DNA of 64,000 nt from assembly GCA_905188085.1 (NCBI GenBank), contig CAJJKN010000001.1, positions 1-64,000 on the forward strand. Reading direction: 5' to 3'. The notes under the pieces were generated by a model, which made no database searches, was not told the origin of the DNA, and saw only the letters and a list, made by a program, of their open reading frames with translations. Below, piece after piece: positions 25,062 to 34,693 of the stretch; positions within the stretch are counted from its first letter, which is position 1; each line of letters opens with the position of its first letter. The stretch comes from an uncultured Bacillota bacterium. GTDB taxonomy: Bacteria > Bacillota > Clostridia > Christensenellales > QAND01. The translations under genes were made by a program, and so were the position numbers.

Positions 25062-25922
25062 ATGCGGTGTGTATTGGTAACAGGATTGTCCGGCGCAGGG
25101 CGTTCTACGGCGCTGAGGCAGCTGGAGGATATGGGCTATTTCTGCGTGGATAATTTGCCGCCGCAGATGATGGCTACGTTTATTTCCATGTGCCAATGTG
25201 AAAACATTGAAAAAGTGGCGCTTGTGGTGGACAGCCGGACGCGCATGTTTTTTGCCGATATCTATAAAGCGATGGACGATTTGAAAAACATGGGCGTAAA
25301 TATGGAAATTCTTTATCTGGAAACGGCAGATGAAGTGTTGATCCGCCGCTATAAAGAGACAAGACGAAAGCATCCCATGGGCACAAATACCATCATGCAG
25401 GGGATTGCTGTGGAGCGCCAGCGGCTGGGAGAGCTGCGCAATATGGCGCAGCATGTCATAGATACGTCCACAATGAGCGCCAAACAGCTGAGCGAAATGC
25501 TGTGGGGGCTGTTTTCCGATCAGCATAAGCGGGATACCATTTTGCCGGTCATCGTGTCATTCGGGTTTAAAAACGGCATTCCTTTGGATGCGGATTTGGT
25601 GTTTGACGTGCGTTTTCTGCCCAATCCGTTTTACGATTTGAAATTAAGACCCATGAGCGGGCTGGATGCGCCGGTGCGCGATTATGTATACAGCCATGAG
25701 CAGACGCGTTTGTTTGAGGACAAACTGGTGGATTTATTGGAAATGCTGCTGCCCTATTATCAGCAGGAAGGAAAATATCAGCTGGTGGTGGCCATCGGCT
25801 GCACAGGCGGACAGCACCGCAGCGTAGCGGTGGCGGAGAGCCTGTATCACAGGCTGAAAGAGGACGGCATTGCGGGCGTGGTGCAGCATAGAGATATCGG
25901 AAAGGACGCGTTAAAGCATTGA
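25062..25922 (+). CDS. rapZ: RapZ/YvcJ family nucleotide-binding protein with Arg in Walker A
   Basis: A 286-residue RapZ/YvcJ protein. The family binds ATP/GTP and, in enterobacteria, RNA, and works with GlmS control; in Bacillus it affects competence. The fold is clear: ALRQLEDMGYFCVDNLPPQ, Walker B-like LVVDSRT, and the C-terminal CTGGQHRSVAVAE. The P-loop reads GLSGAGRST where the usual sequence is G-x-SG-x-GKS: the ATP-phosphate Lys is Arg (codon CGT). Phosphate transfer or hydrolysis may be impaired while binding of the conserved C-terminal ligand remains. ATG follows AAGGAGG. Overlap with whiA is 4 bp. Confidence 0.94.
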   Translation: MRCVLVTGLSGAGRSTALRQLEDMGYFCVDNLPPQMMATFISMCQCENIEKVALVVDSRTRMFFADIYKAMDDLKNMGVNMEILYLETADEVLIRRYKETRRKHPMGTNTIMQGIAVERQRLGELRNMAQHVIDTSTMSAKQLSEMLWGLFSDQHKRDTILPVIVSFGFKNGIPLDADLVFDVRFLPNPFYDLKLRPMSGLDAPVRDYVYSHEQTRLFEDKLVDLLEMLLPYYQQEGKYQLVVAIGCTGGQHRSVAVAESLYHRLKEDGIAGVVQHRDIGKDALKH

Positions 25923-26887
25923 GCCAACAGCGAAATGTGGAATCTTTTTCCGCACAGACAAAAGAAGAGCTGTTGCGTACAAGCCCATCCCATAAGGGGT
26001 GTAAACAGGCGGAAATGGCGGCGGTGATCCAGGCTTGCGGTAGCCTGGTGTTGACCCAGCGCGGCCTTCATTTGGAATTGATAAGCGATCATCCGGCCCT
26101 TGTGCGCCGGATGTTTGGCTATTGTAAGCAGATGACCGGGCAAAGCGCGCAGCTTTTGGTGCGCCAAAACAGGCGGCTGCATAAGCGAAACAGCTATATT
26201 TTGCGCTTGATAGGGCGCGAAACGGTGCTGGGCCTGCTTACGGAATTGGGCCTGTGGCAAGGCGGCATGATGCAGGGTATGCCGCAAACGATCCGCAATA
26301 CCTGCTGCAGGCGCGCGTATGTGCGGGGGCTGTTTTTATGCTGCGGCAGCGTAACAAACCCGGAAAAAGCCTATCATCTGGAATGGAACTGCAAAGAAGA
26401 AGCGCTGTGTCAGGCGCTGTATAAACAGTTGGTGGCGTGGCAGATTCCGGCGCATACCATCCGTAGGAAAAATTCGTTTGTGGTCTATATCAAAGACGGG
26501 GACGCCGTTGCGGAAATGCTGGCGATGATGGGCGCCAACAATGCGATTTTGCAGATGGAAAACGCGCGCATTGTGCGCCAAATGAGAAACAAAGCCAACC
26601 GGGCGATGAATTGCGATACGGCCAACATCAACAAGACCATGACGGCGGCGGCCAAACAGCAGGCCTGCATTCGTTTTCTGGTGAAAGAAAACCGGTTTGA
26701 AACGATGAATGCCGGGCTGAAAATGGCGGCGGAAACGCGCCTTGCCTATCCGGAGGCCACCTTGGAAGAACTGGGAGAATTGATGGAACCCCGCATGGGA
26801 AAATCCGGCGTGAACCACCGCATGCGAAAATTGGTGCAAATGGCGGAGGAGATGGGGTTTGTGTTTGAAGAAGGGATGGAAGTATGA
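25919..26887 (+). CDS. whiA: WhiA family DNA-binding protein
   Basis: A 322-residue protein with an N-terminal LAGLIDADG-like two-lobe fold (SFSAQTKEELLR at the start, GLFLCCGSVTNPEK in the middle) and a C-terminal helix-turn-helix (RLAYPEATLEELGELMEP, GKSGVNHRMRKL). WhiA lacks nuclease activity; it regulates sporulation septation in Streptomyces and affects division and chromosome segregation in Bacillus. It starts at TTG overlapping the rapZ stop (TTGA). A double Cys replaces the Ala/Gly usual before GSVTNP. The rapZ-whiA pair is highly conserved in Firmicutes. Confidence 0.95.
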   Translation: MSQQRNVESFSAQTKEELLRTSPSHKGCKQAEMAAVIQACGSLVLTQRGLHLELISDHPALVRRMFGYCKQMTGQSAQLLVRQNRRLHKRNSYILRLIGRETVLGLLTELGLWQGGMMQGMPQTIRNTCCRRAYVRGLFLCCGSVTNPEKAYHLEWNCKEEALCQALYKQLVAWQIPAHTIRRKNSFVVYIKDGDAVAEMLAMMGANNAILQMENARIVRQMRNKANRAMNCDTANINKTMTAAAKQQACIRFLVKENRFETMNAGLKMAAETRLAYPEATLEELGELMEPRMGKSGVNHRMRKLVQMAEEMGFVFEEGMEV

Positions 26888-29800
26888 GCGGATTTTGCCA
26901 TTTACATGTGCATACCCAATATAGCCTGCTGGATGGCGCTGCACGCATTCCGGAGTTGATGGAACATGCCAAAAAAATGGGCATGACGCACATCGCCATG
27001 ACGGACCACGGCGTGATGTATGGCACGGTGGAATTTTATAAAGCGGCCAAGGCGGCGGGCCTTGTGCCGGTGATCGGCTGCGAAGTGTATGTGGCTAAGC
27101 AAAACATGCACGATAGGCAGGGCCGGGCAGACAGGGAATACAGCCATTTGATCCTGCTGGCAGAAAACCAGAAGGGCTATCAAAACCTGGTGCATTTGGT
27201 TTCGCTGGGTTGGCTGGAAGGATATTATTATAAGCCCAGGATTGATTACGAAACCCTTTCCAAGCATACGGAGGGGCTGATTTGCCTATCCGCGTGTTTA
27301 TCCGGGGATATTCCGCGCCTTTTGATGCAGGGCAACTATGCGCAGGCCAAAGAACTGGCGCTGCGGCTGAGCGGAATGTTTGGCCCGGAGCATTTTTATC
27401 TGGAATTGCAAGAGCATGGCATTCCGGTGCAAAAGGGAGTCAATGCGCAATTGGTTCGCATGGCGCAGGAAACGGGCTTGCCGCTGGTGGCCACAAACGA
27501 TGTGCACTATATCAACCGCGAAGACGCCGCCGTGCAGGATGTGCTGATCTGCATTCAAACCGGGCGCTTTTTAGATGAAGAGGATCGGATGAAAATGGAT
27601 TCCGATCAGATGTATTTAAAAAGCGAAGAAGAGATGGCGGCGCTGTTTCCCTATGCGCCGGAGGCCCTTGCCAATACGCAAAAAATTGCAGAACGCTGCC
27701 ATGTGGAGCTGGATTTTGAAACGCAGCATTTGCCGCAATTTCCTTTGCCGGAAGGCGAAACCAACACAGGGCTTTTATACCGGCAGGCCGAAGAAGGGTT
27801 TCTTCGCCGCTATGGGGAAAACCAGGCAGTACACGAACAGCTGCAATTTGAATTAAGCGTAATTGAGCAGATGGGATATGTGGATTATTTCCTGGTTGTA
27901 TGGGATTATATCCGCTTTGCCAGAGAACACGGCATTGCCGTCGGCCCCGGCCGCGGCAGCGCGGCGGGCAGCGTGGTGGCCTATTGCCTGGGGATTACGG
28001 ATGTGGACCCCATTCAATATAATTTGCTGTTTGAGCGCTTTTTGAACCCGGAACGCATTACCATGCCGGATATAGACGTGGACTTTTGCTATGAACGCCG
28101 CCAGGAAGTGATCGATTATGTAATCGAGAAATACGGGAAAGACCATGTGTGCCAGATCATCACATTTGGTACGATGGCGGCGCGCGCCGTGATTCGCGAT
28201 GTGGGCCGCGTGATGCGGATTCCCTATGCGGATGTGGACAAAATTGCCAAAGCCGTGCCGATGGAATTGGGCATTACGATTGACCGTGCCATTGAGATTT
28301 CCCAGCCGCTGCGCCGGGAGATGGAAAATAACCCCACCGTGGCGCAGCTGATTGATATGGCGCGAAAACTGGAGGGCATGCCGCGCCACGCCGGTACGCA
28401 TGCGGCGGCGGTGGTAATTTCCAAAGACCCGCTGACCACCATCATCCCGCTGCAAAAAAACGATGAAACCGTCACGACGCAGTTTTCCATGGGCGCCATT
28501 GAAGAACTGGGCCTGTTAAAAATGGACTTTTTGGGCCTGAGAAACTTAACCGTGATACAGGACGCCTGTAATCTGGTGGAAAAAAGCACCGGAAAGCCGG
28601 TGGATATAGAAAAGATTCCGCTGGATGATCCGCTGGTGTATGAAATGATAAGTCGTGGAGATACGGACGGCGTATTTCAATTGGAAAGCGGCGGCATGCG
28701 CGAGCTGTTAAAGGAATTGAAACCCAATTGCTTTGAAGATATCATCGCCTGTATTTCCCTGTATCGTCCGGGACCGATGGACAGCATTCCCCGCTATATT
28801 CAGGGCAAGCGGGATGCAAACAGCGTAAAATATCTGGATCCCCGGCTGGAACCGATTTTGAAGGTGACCTACGGCTGCATGGTTTATCAAGAGCAGGTAA
28901 TGCAGATCGTGCGTGAATTGGCGGGATACAGCTGGGCGCGCAGCGATTTGGTGCGCCGTGCCATGAGCAAGAAAAAGCGCGATGTGATGGACAAAGAGCG
29001 GCAGGCGTTTATTTATGGCACAGAGGACGGCAGCGTGCCGGGCGCGGTGAAAAACGGCGTGCCGGAAACCGTAGCCAGCCAGATTTTTGACCAGATGACG
29101 GATTTTGCGCAGTATGCCTTTAATAAATCGCATGCGGCGGCGTATGGCGTGGTATCGTATCGAACGGCGTGGCTGAAAGCGCATTACCCGGTGGAAACCA
29201 TGGCGGCGCTGATGAACAGCTGCCTGCAAAATTCGGCGAAGATCGCACAATATATTGCCTACTGTCGCAAGCAGGGCATAGAGGTGCTGCCGCCGGATGT
29301 AAACGGCAGCGGCGTGCGTTTTGAAGTGCAGGATGGCAAAATCCGCTTCGGCCTGTCCGCGGTGAAAAACGTGGGCGGCAAAGCGGTGGAAATGATCATT
29401 CAAGAGCGGGCGCATAAACCGTATGAGGACTTTTTCTCCTTTTTGCGGCGGGTGCCTGCGGAAGCCATCAACAAACGCATGGTGGAAAGCATGATCAAGG
29501 CTGGCTGTTTTGACAGCTTTCATGTAAAGCGCAGCCAGCTGATGGCCGTATTTGAAAGCGCGATTGACGCCCAGGCAAACGACAGAAAACGAAACCTGGA
29601 AGGGCAGGTTTCGCTGTTTGAGGGCTTGATGGATGCGCCACAGATGATGCCCAGCCAACAGCTGCCGGATATTGCGGAATTTGACGCGCGGGCGCGCCTG
29701 GCTATGGAAAAGGAAATGACGGGCGTATACATCACCGGTCATCCGCTGATGCAATATGAAGCGCAGATGGAGCGCTTTCCCGTAAACATTTTGAATATTC

Positions 29801-30435
29801 TGGAAAACAGAGACGAGGGCTTGTCGCTGGATGGAAAAGAAGTGGCCTTGCCATGCGTGATACAATCCAGAAAAAACAGAACGACCAAAACAAACAAGCT
29901 GATGGCCAATCTTGTCATTGAAGATTTATATGCACAGATGAGCGTGATGGTGTTCCCCGGGGTTTTGGAACGGCTGAATTTTGTTTTGCAGCCGGATGCG
30001 CTGGTGTTGATCAAAGGCCGGATAAGTATTCGAGAGGATGAGGAGCCCACCATTTTGGTGGATGATGCCAGAATCTGGGAGCCGGACCGCGAACAGGCGG
30101 AGGAAAAAGAGAAAAAAACGTCTGCGCCGCCGATCCCGGGCCTGCCCAGCGGCGATGAATTGCCCTTGTATGGAATGGAAAATCAAGCGCAAAGCAAACA
30201 GGAGGAACCGCAACAAACCCTGTGGCTGAAATTAAAATCGTTTGACAACGAATTTATGATGACCGGCCTATTGGCTATGCTGAACCGTTACCCCGGTCCG
30301 CACTGTGTAAAGGTATACGCAGCGGACAGCAAAAAGCTGGTAAAACTGCATGATACGGTGGCGTTTGAAACGGATTTAATGGAAAAGCTGACCCTGCTGT
30401 TGGGGAAAGAAAATGTAAAAATTACGCAGAAATAG
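26884..30435 (+). CDS. dnaE: DNA polymerase III subunit alpha
   Basis: An 1183-residue C-family replicative polymerase. It has an N-terminal PHP domain (CHLHVHTQYSLLDGAARI, MTDHGVMYG), palm catalytic Asp residues in PDIDVDFCYERR, GPGRGSAAGSVVAY and PMDSIPRYI, tandem HhH and a C-terminal OB fold (VIEDLYAQMSVMVFP). It lacks the exonuclease of PolC and is of the DnaE type, which in Clostridia works with or beside PolC. It is coupled to whiA by ATGA and ends the murB operon. A charged linker (EEKEKKTSAPPIPG) near residue 1080 precedes a short C-terminal domain. Confidence 0.97.
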   Translation: MSGFCHLHVHTQYSLLDGAARIPELMEHAKKMGMTHIAMTDHGVMYGTVEFYKAAKAAGLVPVIGCEVYVAKQNMHDRQGRADREYSHLILLAENQKGYQNLVHLVSLGWLEGYYYKPRIDYETLSKHTEGLICLSACLSGDIPRLLMQGNYAQAKELALRLSGMFGPEHFYLELQEHGIPVQKGVNAQLVRMAQETGLPLVATNDVHYINREDAAVQDVLICIQTGRFLDEEDRMKMDSDQMYLKSEEEMAALFPYAPEALANTQKIAERCHVELDFETQHLPQFPLPEGETNTGLLYRQAEEGFLRRYGENQAVHEQLQFELSVIEQMGYVDYFLVVWDYIRFAREHGIAVGPGRGSAAGSVVAYCLGITDVDPIQYNLLFERFLNPERITMPDIDVDFCYERRQEVIDYVIEKYGKDHVCQIITFGTMAARAVIRDVGRVMRIPYADVDKIAKAVPMELGITIDRAIEISQPLRREMENNPTVAQLIDMARKLEGMPRHAGTHAAAVVISKDPLTTIIPLQKNDETVTTQFSMGAIEELGLLKMDFLGLRNLTVIQDACNLVEKSTGKPVDIEKIPLDDPLVYEMISRGDTDGVFQLESGGMRELLKELKPNCFEDIIACISLYRPGPMDSIPRYIQGKRDANSVKYLDPRLEPILKVTYGCMVYQEQVMQIVRELAGYSWARSDLVRRAMSKKKRDVMDKERQAFIYGTEDGSVPGAVKNGVPETVASQIFDQMTDFAQYAFNKSHAAAYGVVSYRTAWLKAHYPVETMAALMNSCLQNSAKIAQYIAYCRKQGIEVLPPDVNGSGVRFEVQDGKIRFGLSAVKNVGGKAVEMIIQERAHKPYEDFFSFLRRVPAEAINKRMVESMIKAGCFDSFHVKRSQLMAVFESAIDAQANDRKRNLEGQVSLFEGLMDAPQMMPSQQLPDIAEFDARARLAMEKEMTGVYITGHPLMQYEAQMERFPVNILNILENRDEGLSLDGKEVALPCVIQSRKNRTTKTNKLMANLVIEDLYAQMSVMVFPGVLERLNFVLQPDALVLIKGRISIREDEEPTILVDDARIWEPDREQAEEKEKKTSAPPIPGLPSGDELPLYGMENQAQSKQEEPQQTLWLKLKSFDNEFMMTGLLAMLNRYPGPHCVKVYAADSKKLVKLHDTVAFETDLMEKLTLLLGKENVKITQK

Positions 30436-30446
30436 CTTGTGCCATA

Positions 30447-30455
30447 TGCTATAAT
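30447..30455 (+). promoter_or_regulatory. Extended -10 promoter of pfkA
   Basis: TGcTATAAT at 30447-30455, an extended -10 element with no good -35 box, 90 bp before the pfkA start. Confidence 0.6.
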
Positions 30456-30544
30456 ATGGACAGCTAAAAAAGAGCAGGAAATTTCGCTCTGCGCCCATAA
30501 AAAAGGGCGGATAGAAACTACAAAACCGGAAGGAGCGCAAAGGC

Positions 30545-31504
30545 ATGAAAAGATTGGGTGTGCTGTCCAGCGGCGGCGATACGCCGGGAATGAACGCAGC
30601 GATTCGCGCCGTGGTAAAAGTGGCAGCGGAGTATGGGATTGAAGTATTTGGCATTCGCCATGGATATAGAGGGTTGATCGAGGGCGATATTTGCAAATTG
30701 AGCATGGATGATGTGCGCAATATTGCCCATAAAGGCGGCACGATTTTAAAAACCGCCAGATGCAAAGAATTTATAACGGAAGAAGGGCAGCGCCGCGCGC
30801 TGCTGACGGCACAGGCCTTTGACTTGGAAGGCGTAATCGCCATCGGCGGCGACGGCACCATGCACGGCGCCGGCGCGCTGAGCAAGATGGGCGTGCCGAC
30901 CATCACCCTGCCCGGCACGATTGATAACGACTTGGCATATACCGATTTTTCCATCGGCTTTGATACGGCGGTCAACGGCGTGTTGACAGAGCTTATCAAA
31001 GTGCGGGATACGATGGTATCGCATGACCGCGTGGGCATCATTGAAGTAATGGGCAACAAATGCGGCGATATTGCGCTGCATGCCGGGGTGGCCGGGTCTG
31101 CGGATTTCATTTTGCTGCCCGAAATGGAATTTAATATCGACGAAATATGCGATCAGCTGATTAAAAACAACATCCGCAACCGCAAGACCAGCATGATTGT
31201 GTTGGCAGAGGGCGCCGGCAAAGGCGCTAAGCTGGCAGAATATATCCGGGAACAGACCAAGCTGGAAATTAAGAGTGTTGTGTTGGGATACACCCAGCGC
31301 GGCGGCAGCCCGACGGCCAAAGACAGAATTTTGGCAACGCGGCTGGGCGGCCGTGCGGTTTCGCTGTTGGCTCAGGGCACGGGCAATCGCGCTGTGGGGA
31401 TTCACGATAACAAAGTGCAGGATATGGACATTTACGAGGCCCTGGATGCAGAAAAGCAATTTGATACCGAATTGTACACCCTGGGCAAAATTATGGCCAG
31501 ATAA
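30545..31504 (+). CDS. pfkA: ATP-type 6-phosphofructokinase
   Basis: A 319-residue phosphofructokinase of glycolysis, the length of bacterial PfkA. GGDGT in IAIGGDGTMHGAG has Gly at the position that separates ATP- from PPi-users, and the next motif is LPGTIDNDLAYT with Gly instead of Lys; both predict ATP as donor. The effector-site basic residues and NKCGDIALHAG fit the allosteric type. Ribosome-binding site AAGGAG; its own promoter and terminator frame it. A second, PPi-type enzyme lies at 44.6 kb. Confidence 0.95.
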   Translation: MKRLGVLSSGGDTPGMNAAIRAVVKVAAEYGIEVFGIRHGYRGLIEGDICKLSMDDVRNIAHKGGTILKTARCKEFITEEGQRRALLTAQAFDLEGVIAIGGDGTMHGAGALSKMGVPTITLPGTIDNDLAYTDFSIGFDTAVNGVLTELIKVRDTMVSHDRVGIIEVMGNKCGDIALHAGVAGSADFILLPEMEFNIDEICDQLIKNNIRNRKTSMIVLAEGAGKGAKLAEYIREQTKLEIKSVVLGYTQRGGSPTAKDRILATRLGGRAVSLLAQGTGNRAVGIHDNKVQDMDIYEALDAEKQFDTELYTLGKIMAR

Positions 31505-31510
31505 AAAAGC

Positions 31511-31542
31511 AAAAGGACGATGCGGCGCCATCGTCCTTTTTT
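31511..31542 (+). terminator. pfkA terminator
   Basis: AAAAGGACGATG (31511-31522) pairs perfectly with CATCGTCCTTTT (31529-31540), followed by T residues. Confidence 0.92.
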
Positions 31543-31667
31543 ATATGCGTTTATAAAAAGTGCCCGCTTGGCAAAGCGGCGCCAAAAGCAGTGGCGTAAA
31601 AACGGGGATTTTGCGGCGATGGCACAAAAGCAGAAAACAACTTTTTTCCTCCATCGGCATAAGGATA

Positions 31668-31676
31668 TGTTAAAAT
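31668..31676 (+). promoter_or_regulatory. Extended -10 promoter of the M20 peptidase pair
   Basis: TGtTAAAAT at 31668-31676, 36 bp before the first peptidase gene; no clear -35. Confidence 0.45.
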
Positions 31677-31712
31677 AACAAAAAAGCGATGCATACAAAA
31701 GGAGTGGTTGGC

Positions 31713-33176
31713 ATGGAGTGGCTGGCATGGGTTTTCATTGCGGTGATATTTGTCGCCAGTTATTTTGTGGGAAAGGGATTGTCCTTAAAAAAACCGGCGG
31801 AGGCGCCCAAGGCGCAGCCGGTGCCGCTGGATAAACAGCAGGCCGCGGCGCATTTGGCGGGCGCGCTGCGCTGCAAAACCTACGGGCTGGTGACGCCGGG
31901 CAGCGAAAACATCAAAGAGTTTGAAAAGCTGCAAGCGCATTTGCAAACAAGCTTTCCGCATGCGTTTAAAGCAATGACCTATGAACAGGTAAACCTTTGC
32001 AGCCGCCTGTATTGCTGGAAGGGGGACGGTTCTTCCCCAAAACCGCCGATTTTGTTGATGGCGCATCAGGATGTGGTGCCCGTGGTGGAAGGAACGGAAA
32101 AGGATTGGAAATATCCGCCGTTTGAAGGACGCATTGAAGAGGGGTGCGTTTGGGGCCGCGGCGCGATTGATATGAAAAATGCCCTGGTTGCCATTTTTGA
32201 AGCGATAGATGCCATGGTAAAGCAGGGCTTTGTGCCGGACCGCGATGTATATATTTGCAACGGCCATGATGAAGAATTGATGCTGGATAAAGGCTCCAAA
32301 GGCGTGGCGGACCTATGTAGGGAAAAAGGGCTGCATTTTGAATTTGTGCTGGATGAGGGAAGCAGCTTTGCCGATGGGGCCCAGTTTGGGCTGCCGGGCC
32401 GGCTTTGCGCCTGCATAGGCGTGTATGAAAAAGGCTATTGCGATGTGCGCGTAACACTGCACGATAAAGGTGGGCACAGCAGCACGCCGGCATTGCCGAC
32501 GGCCCTGGGCAGAATGACAAAATTGATCGAGGAAGTGGAAAAAAGGCCGTTTCCCGTTCGCCCCACGCATATTTTTTATGAAATGTATAAAGCCGCGGCG
32601 CCTTACGGCGGGCTTTGGAGCAGGGTGAAAGCGGCAAACCCGCGCTTGTTCGGACAGGGATTTTTAAATCAGCAGCTGCAATCTTTGCAGGGCAATGCTT
32701 CTGTGAGAACCACGGTGGCGGCCACGCAAATCCACGCCAGCGACACGCCCAACGTGCTGCCGCAAACGGTTTGGGCCAATTTCAACTGCCGCTTAAACCC
32801 GGGAGACACCCGGCAGGAACTGGTGGAGTTTTTCCAGGAGCTGGCCGGGCCGGATTGTGAAGTAACACTGCCGATTTCCTTTGAAGCAAGCAAAATTGCC
32901 AGCACCACTTCGCCGGCCTATCGGACGATTTCCCAATCCGTTCGCCAGGTATATGGCGAAATTCCGGTGGTGCCCTCGGTGTTTTTTGCCAGCACGGACA
33001 GCCAATATTTTAACGAACTGGCGGATGATGTATATAAATATATGCCGTTTATCAGCAATTTGAAATATACCACAACCATGCATACAACCAACGAACGGAT
33101 CGATGTGGACAGCTTTGCAGAGGGCGTTCAGTTTTATGCACAGCTTTTGCGTAACGTTTGCACGCACAACGCTTAA
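31713..33176 (+). CDS. M20-family metallopeptidase, membrane-anchored, copy 1
   Basis: A 487-residue M20 peptidase preceded by one N-terminal hydrophobic segment (WLAWVFIAVIFVASYFVGKG). Zinc ligands and catalytic residues are seen in LLMAHQDVVPV (H-x-D), GRGAIDMKNALV (bridging Asp), GHDEEL (general-base Glu) and the late MHTTNERI His. The closest group is the carboxypeptidase PM20D1/CPS1-like set, which trims or hydrolyses N-acyl amino acids and dipeptides. The usual EE-x-GG is EELMLDKG here. ATG 31713 follows AAAGGAG. The second copy starts 17 bp downstream. Confidence 0.9.
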   Translation: MEWLAWVFIAVIFVASYFVGKGLSLKKPAEAPKAQPVPLDKQQAAAHLAGALRCKTYGLVTPGSENIKEFEKLQAHLQTSFPHAFKAMTYEQVNLCSRLYCWKGDGSSPKPPILLMAHQDVVPVVEGTEKDWKYPPFEGRIEEGCVWGRGAIDMKNALVAIFEAIDAMVKQGFVPDRDVYICNGHDEELMLDKGSKGVADLCREKGLHFEFVLDEGSSFADGAQFGLPGRLCACIGVYEKGYCDVRVTLHDKGGHSSTPALPTALGRMTKLIEEVEKRPFPVRPTHIFYEMYKAAAPYGGLWSRVKAANPRLFGQGFLNQQLQSLQGNASVRTTVAATQIHASDTPNVLPQTVWANFNCRLNPGDTRQELVEFFQELAGPDCEVTLPISFEASKIASTTSPAYRTISQSVRQVYGEIPVVPSVFFASTDSQYFNELADDVYKYMPFISNLKYTTTMHTTNERIDVDSFAEGVQFYAQLLRNVCTHNA

Positions 33177-33193
33177 CGGAGGGGTTTGGAAAA

Positions 33194-34558
33194 ATGGAAT
33201 ATTCTGTACAATTGCCTGAAAAACAAACCATAGCAGATCACTTGGCGGGCATGATCCCGTTTCGCACCATTGCATTTCGCGACCAAAGCAAAACCGAGGC
33301 TGCGCCGTTTGAAGGGCTGCATGCCTATTTGCAGAAAACCTATCCGCTGGTGCATGCAAGTTTACAGCGGACCGTTATCGGGGCATACTCGCTGTTGTAT
33401 CATTGGAAAGGGACGGGCAAATCGGCAGAAAAACCGATTTTATTGATGGCGCATCAAGACGTGGTGCCGGTGCCGGAGGAAACGCTGGATCAATGGCATT
33501 ATCCGCCGTTTGAAGGGATACAGGCAGAGGGTATGGTTTGGGGCCGCGGCTCGCTGGATTGCAAAAATATGCTTTGCTGCGAACTGGAAGCAATAGAAGC
33601 GCTGCTAAACCAAGGATATACCCCGAAGAGAGATATTTATTTGGCCTTTGGGCATGATGAGGAAAGCGGCGGCTTTAACGGAATGACGGCTGTGGCGGCC
33701 TATTTGAAAGAACAGGGCGTAACGCTGGATCTGGTTTTGGATGAAGGGCCGGGCTATGTGGCGGGCGAGGAGAGAAACTGCCCGGGGCAGGCGCTGGCAG
33801 AGATCGGCGTGTTTGAAAAAGGCTATGTGGATCTTCAGCTGACGGTTCGTTCAGCCGGCGGGCATGCCTCTCGGCCGGAACCGCATACGGCGCTGGGCAT
33901 TTTGGCGCAGGCCATCAACGCGCTGGAAGGAAATCCGTTTCCGCTGTCTGTGCCGCAGCCTGTGCAGTGGCAATATCAAGCGCTGCTTCCGTATCTGGAA
34001 GAGGGGCCGCTGAAAGAAAACGTAAAGAATATGGAAAAAGATCCCATAGCATTGGCGCAATATTTGAGCCAAACGCCGAGAGGAAACGCCATGGTGCGCA
34101 CTACAACGGCGCCCACAATGGCGCAGGCCAGCCAGCGGCCCAATGTGCTGCCGTTGCAAGCGCAGGCAACGGTGAATTTCAGGCTGAACCCGGATACCTC
34201 CTGTAAGGATTTGATGGCGCATTGCGAAAAAGCGATCGGAAACAGCAGTGTGGAGAAAACCATGCTCAGGGGCGAAGAACCTTCGCGCATTACGCCGATT
34301 GACAGCGATGCCTACCGGCAGCTTTGCCGAACGATTCAGGCGCTGCGGCCGGATTGCATTCCGGTGCCTGTGCCGGTGCTGGGCGCTACGGACAGCAGAA
34401 AATTTGAAGCCATTTGCGCGCATATTTTCCGCTTTACGCCGCTGTACACGCCGGGCCTGGCGCATACGGTGCACGGGATCAACGAAGCGATGCCGGTGGA
34501 TTCTTTGCAGGAGGGCGTGCAGTTCTTTGTATCGTTGATACAACGCCTCAATGCCTAA
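33194..34558 (+). CDS. M20-family metallopeptidase, cytoplasmic, copy 2
   Basis: A 455-residue paralogue of the preceding gene without the membrane segment. Motifs: LLMAHQDVVPVPEE, GRGSLDCKNMLC, GHDEESGG (intact EE-x-GG) and a final AHTVHGINEAMPVD. A ribosome-binding site GGAGGGG lies 8 bp before ATG. The two copies share domain order (catalytic, lid, catalytic) but differ in N-terminus and in the catalytic loop, so they probably split substrates or location. They form one transcription unit. Confidence 0.9.
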   Translation: MEYSVQLPEKQTIADHLAGMIPFRTIAFRDQSKTEAAPFEGLHAYLQKTYPLVHASLQRTVIGAYSLLYHWKGTGKSAEKPILLMAHQDVVPVPEETLDQWHYPPFEGIQAEGMVWGRGSLDCKNMLCCELEAIEALLNQGYTPKRDIYLAFGHDEESGGFNGMTAVAAYLKEQGVTLDLVLDEGPGYVAGEERNCPGQALAEIGVFEKGYVDLQLTVRSAGGHASRPEPHTALGILAQAINALEGNPFPLSVPQPVQWQYQALLPYLEEGPLKENVKNMEKDPIALAQYLSQTPRGNAMVRTTTAPTMAQASQRPNVLPLQAQATVNFRLNPDTSCKDLMAHCEKAIGNSSVEKTMLRGEEPSRITPIDSDAYRQLCRTIQALRPDCIPVPVPVLGATDSRKFEAICAHIFRFTPLYTPGLAHTVHGINEAMPVDSLQEGVQFFVSLIQRLNA

Positions 34559-34615
34559 AAACAATCGAATTTCCCAAAACCAACTGCAAAGAAAACAGAG
34601 GCAACCAAGAATTTG

Positions 34616-34644
34616 TTGAAATCATCTTCCATTTCATATACAAT
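34616..34644 (+). promoter_or_regulatory. Sigma-A promoter of degV copy 2
   Basis: TTGAAA (34616-34621), 17-bp spacer, TACAAT (34639-34644). Confidence 0.75.
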
Positions 34645-34693
34645 AAAGAAAATTCATAATAATGAATAATGGGAAATTATGAAGGAGGACACG

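Noticed and set aside
28708..29865. A 385-codon open frame on the minus strand within dnaE
   Set aside because: His/Arg/Gln-rich product without family resemblance or ribosome-binding site; shadow of dnaE codon bias.
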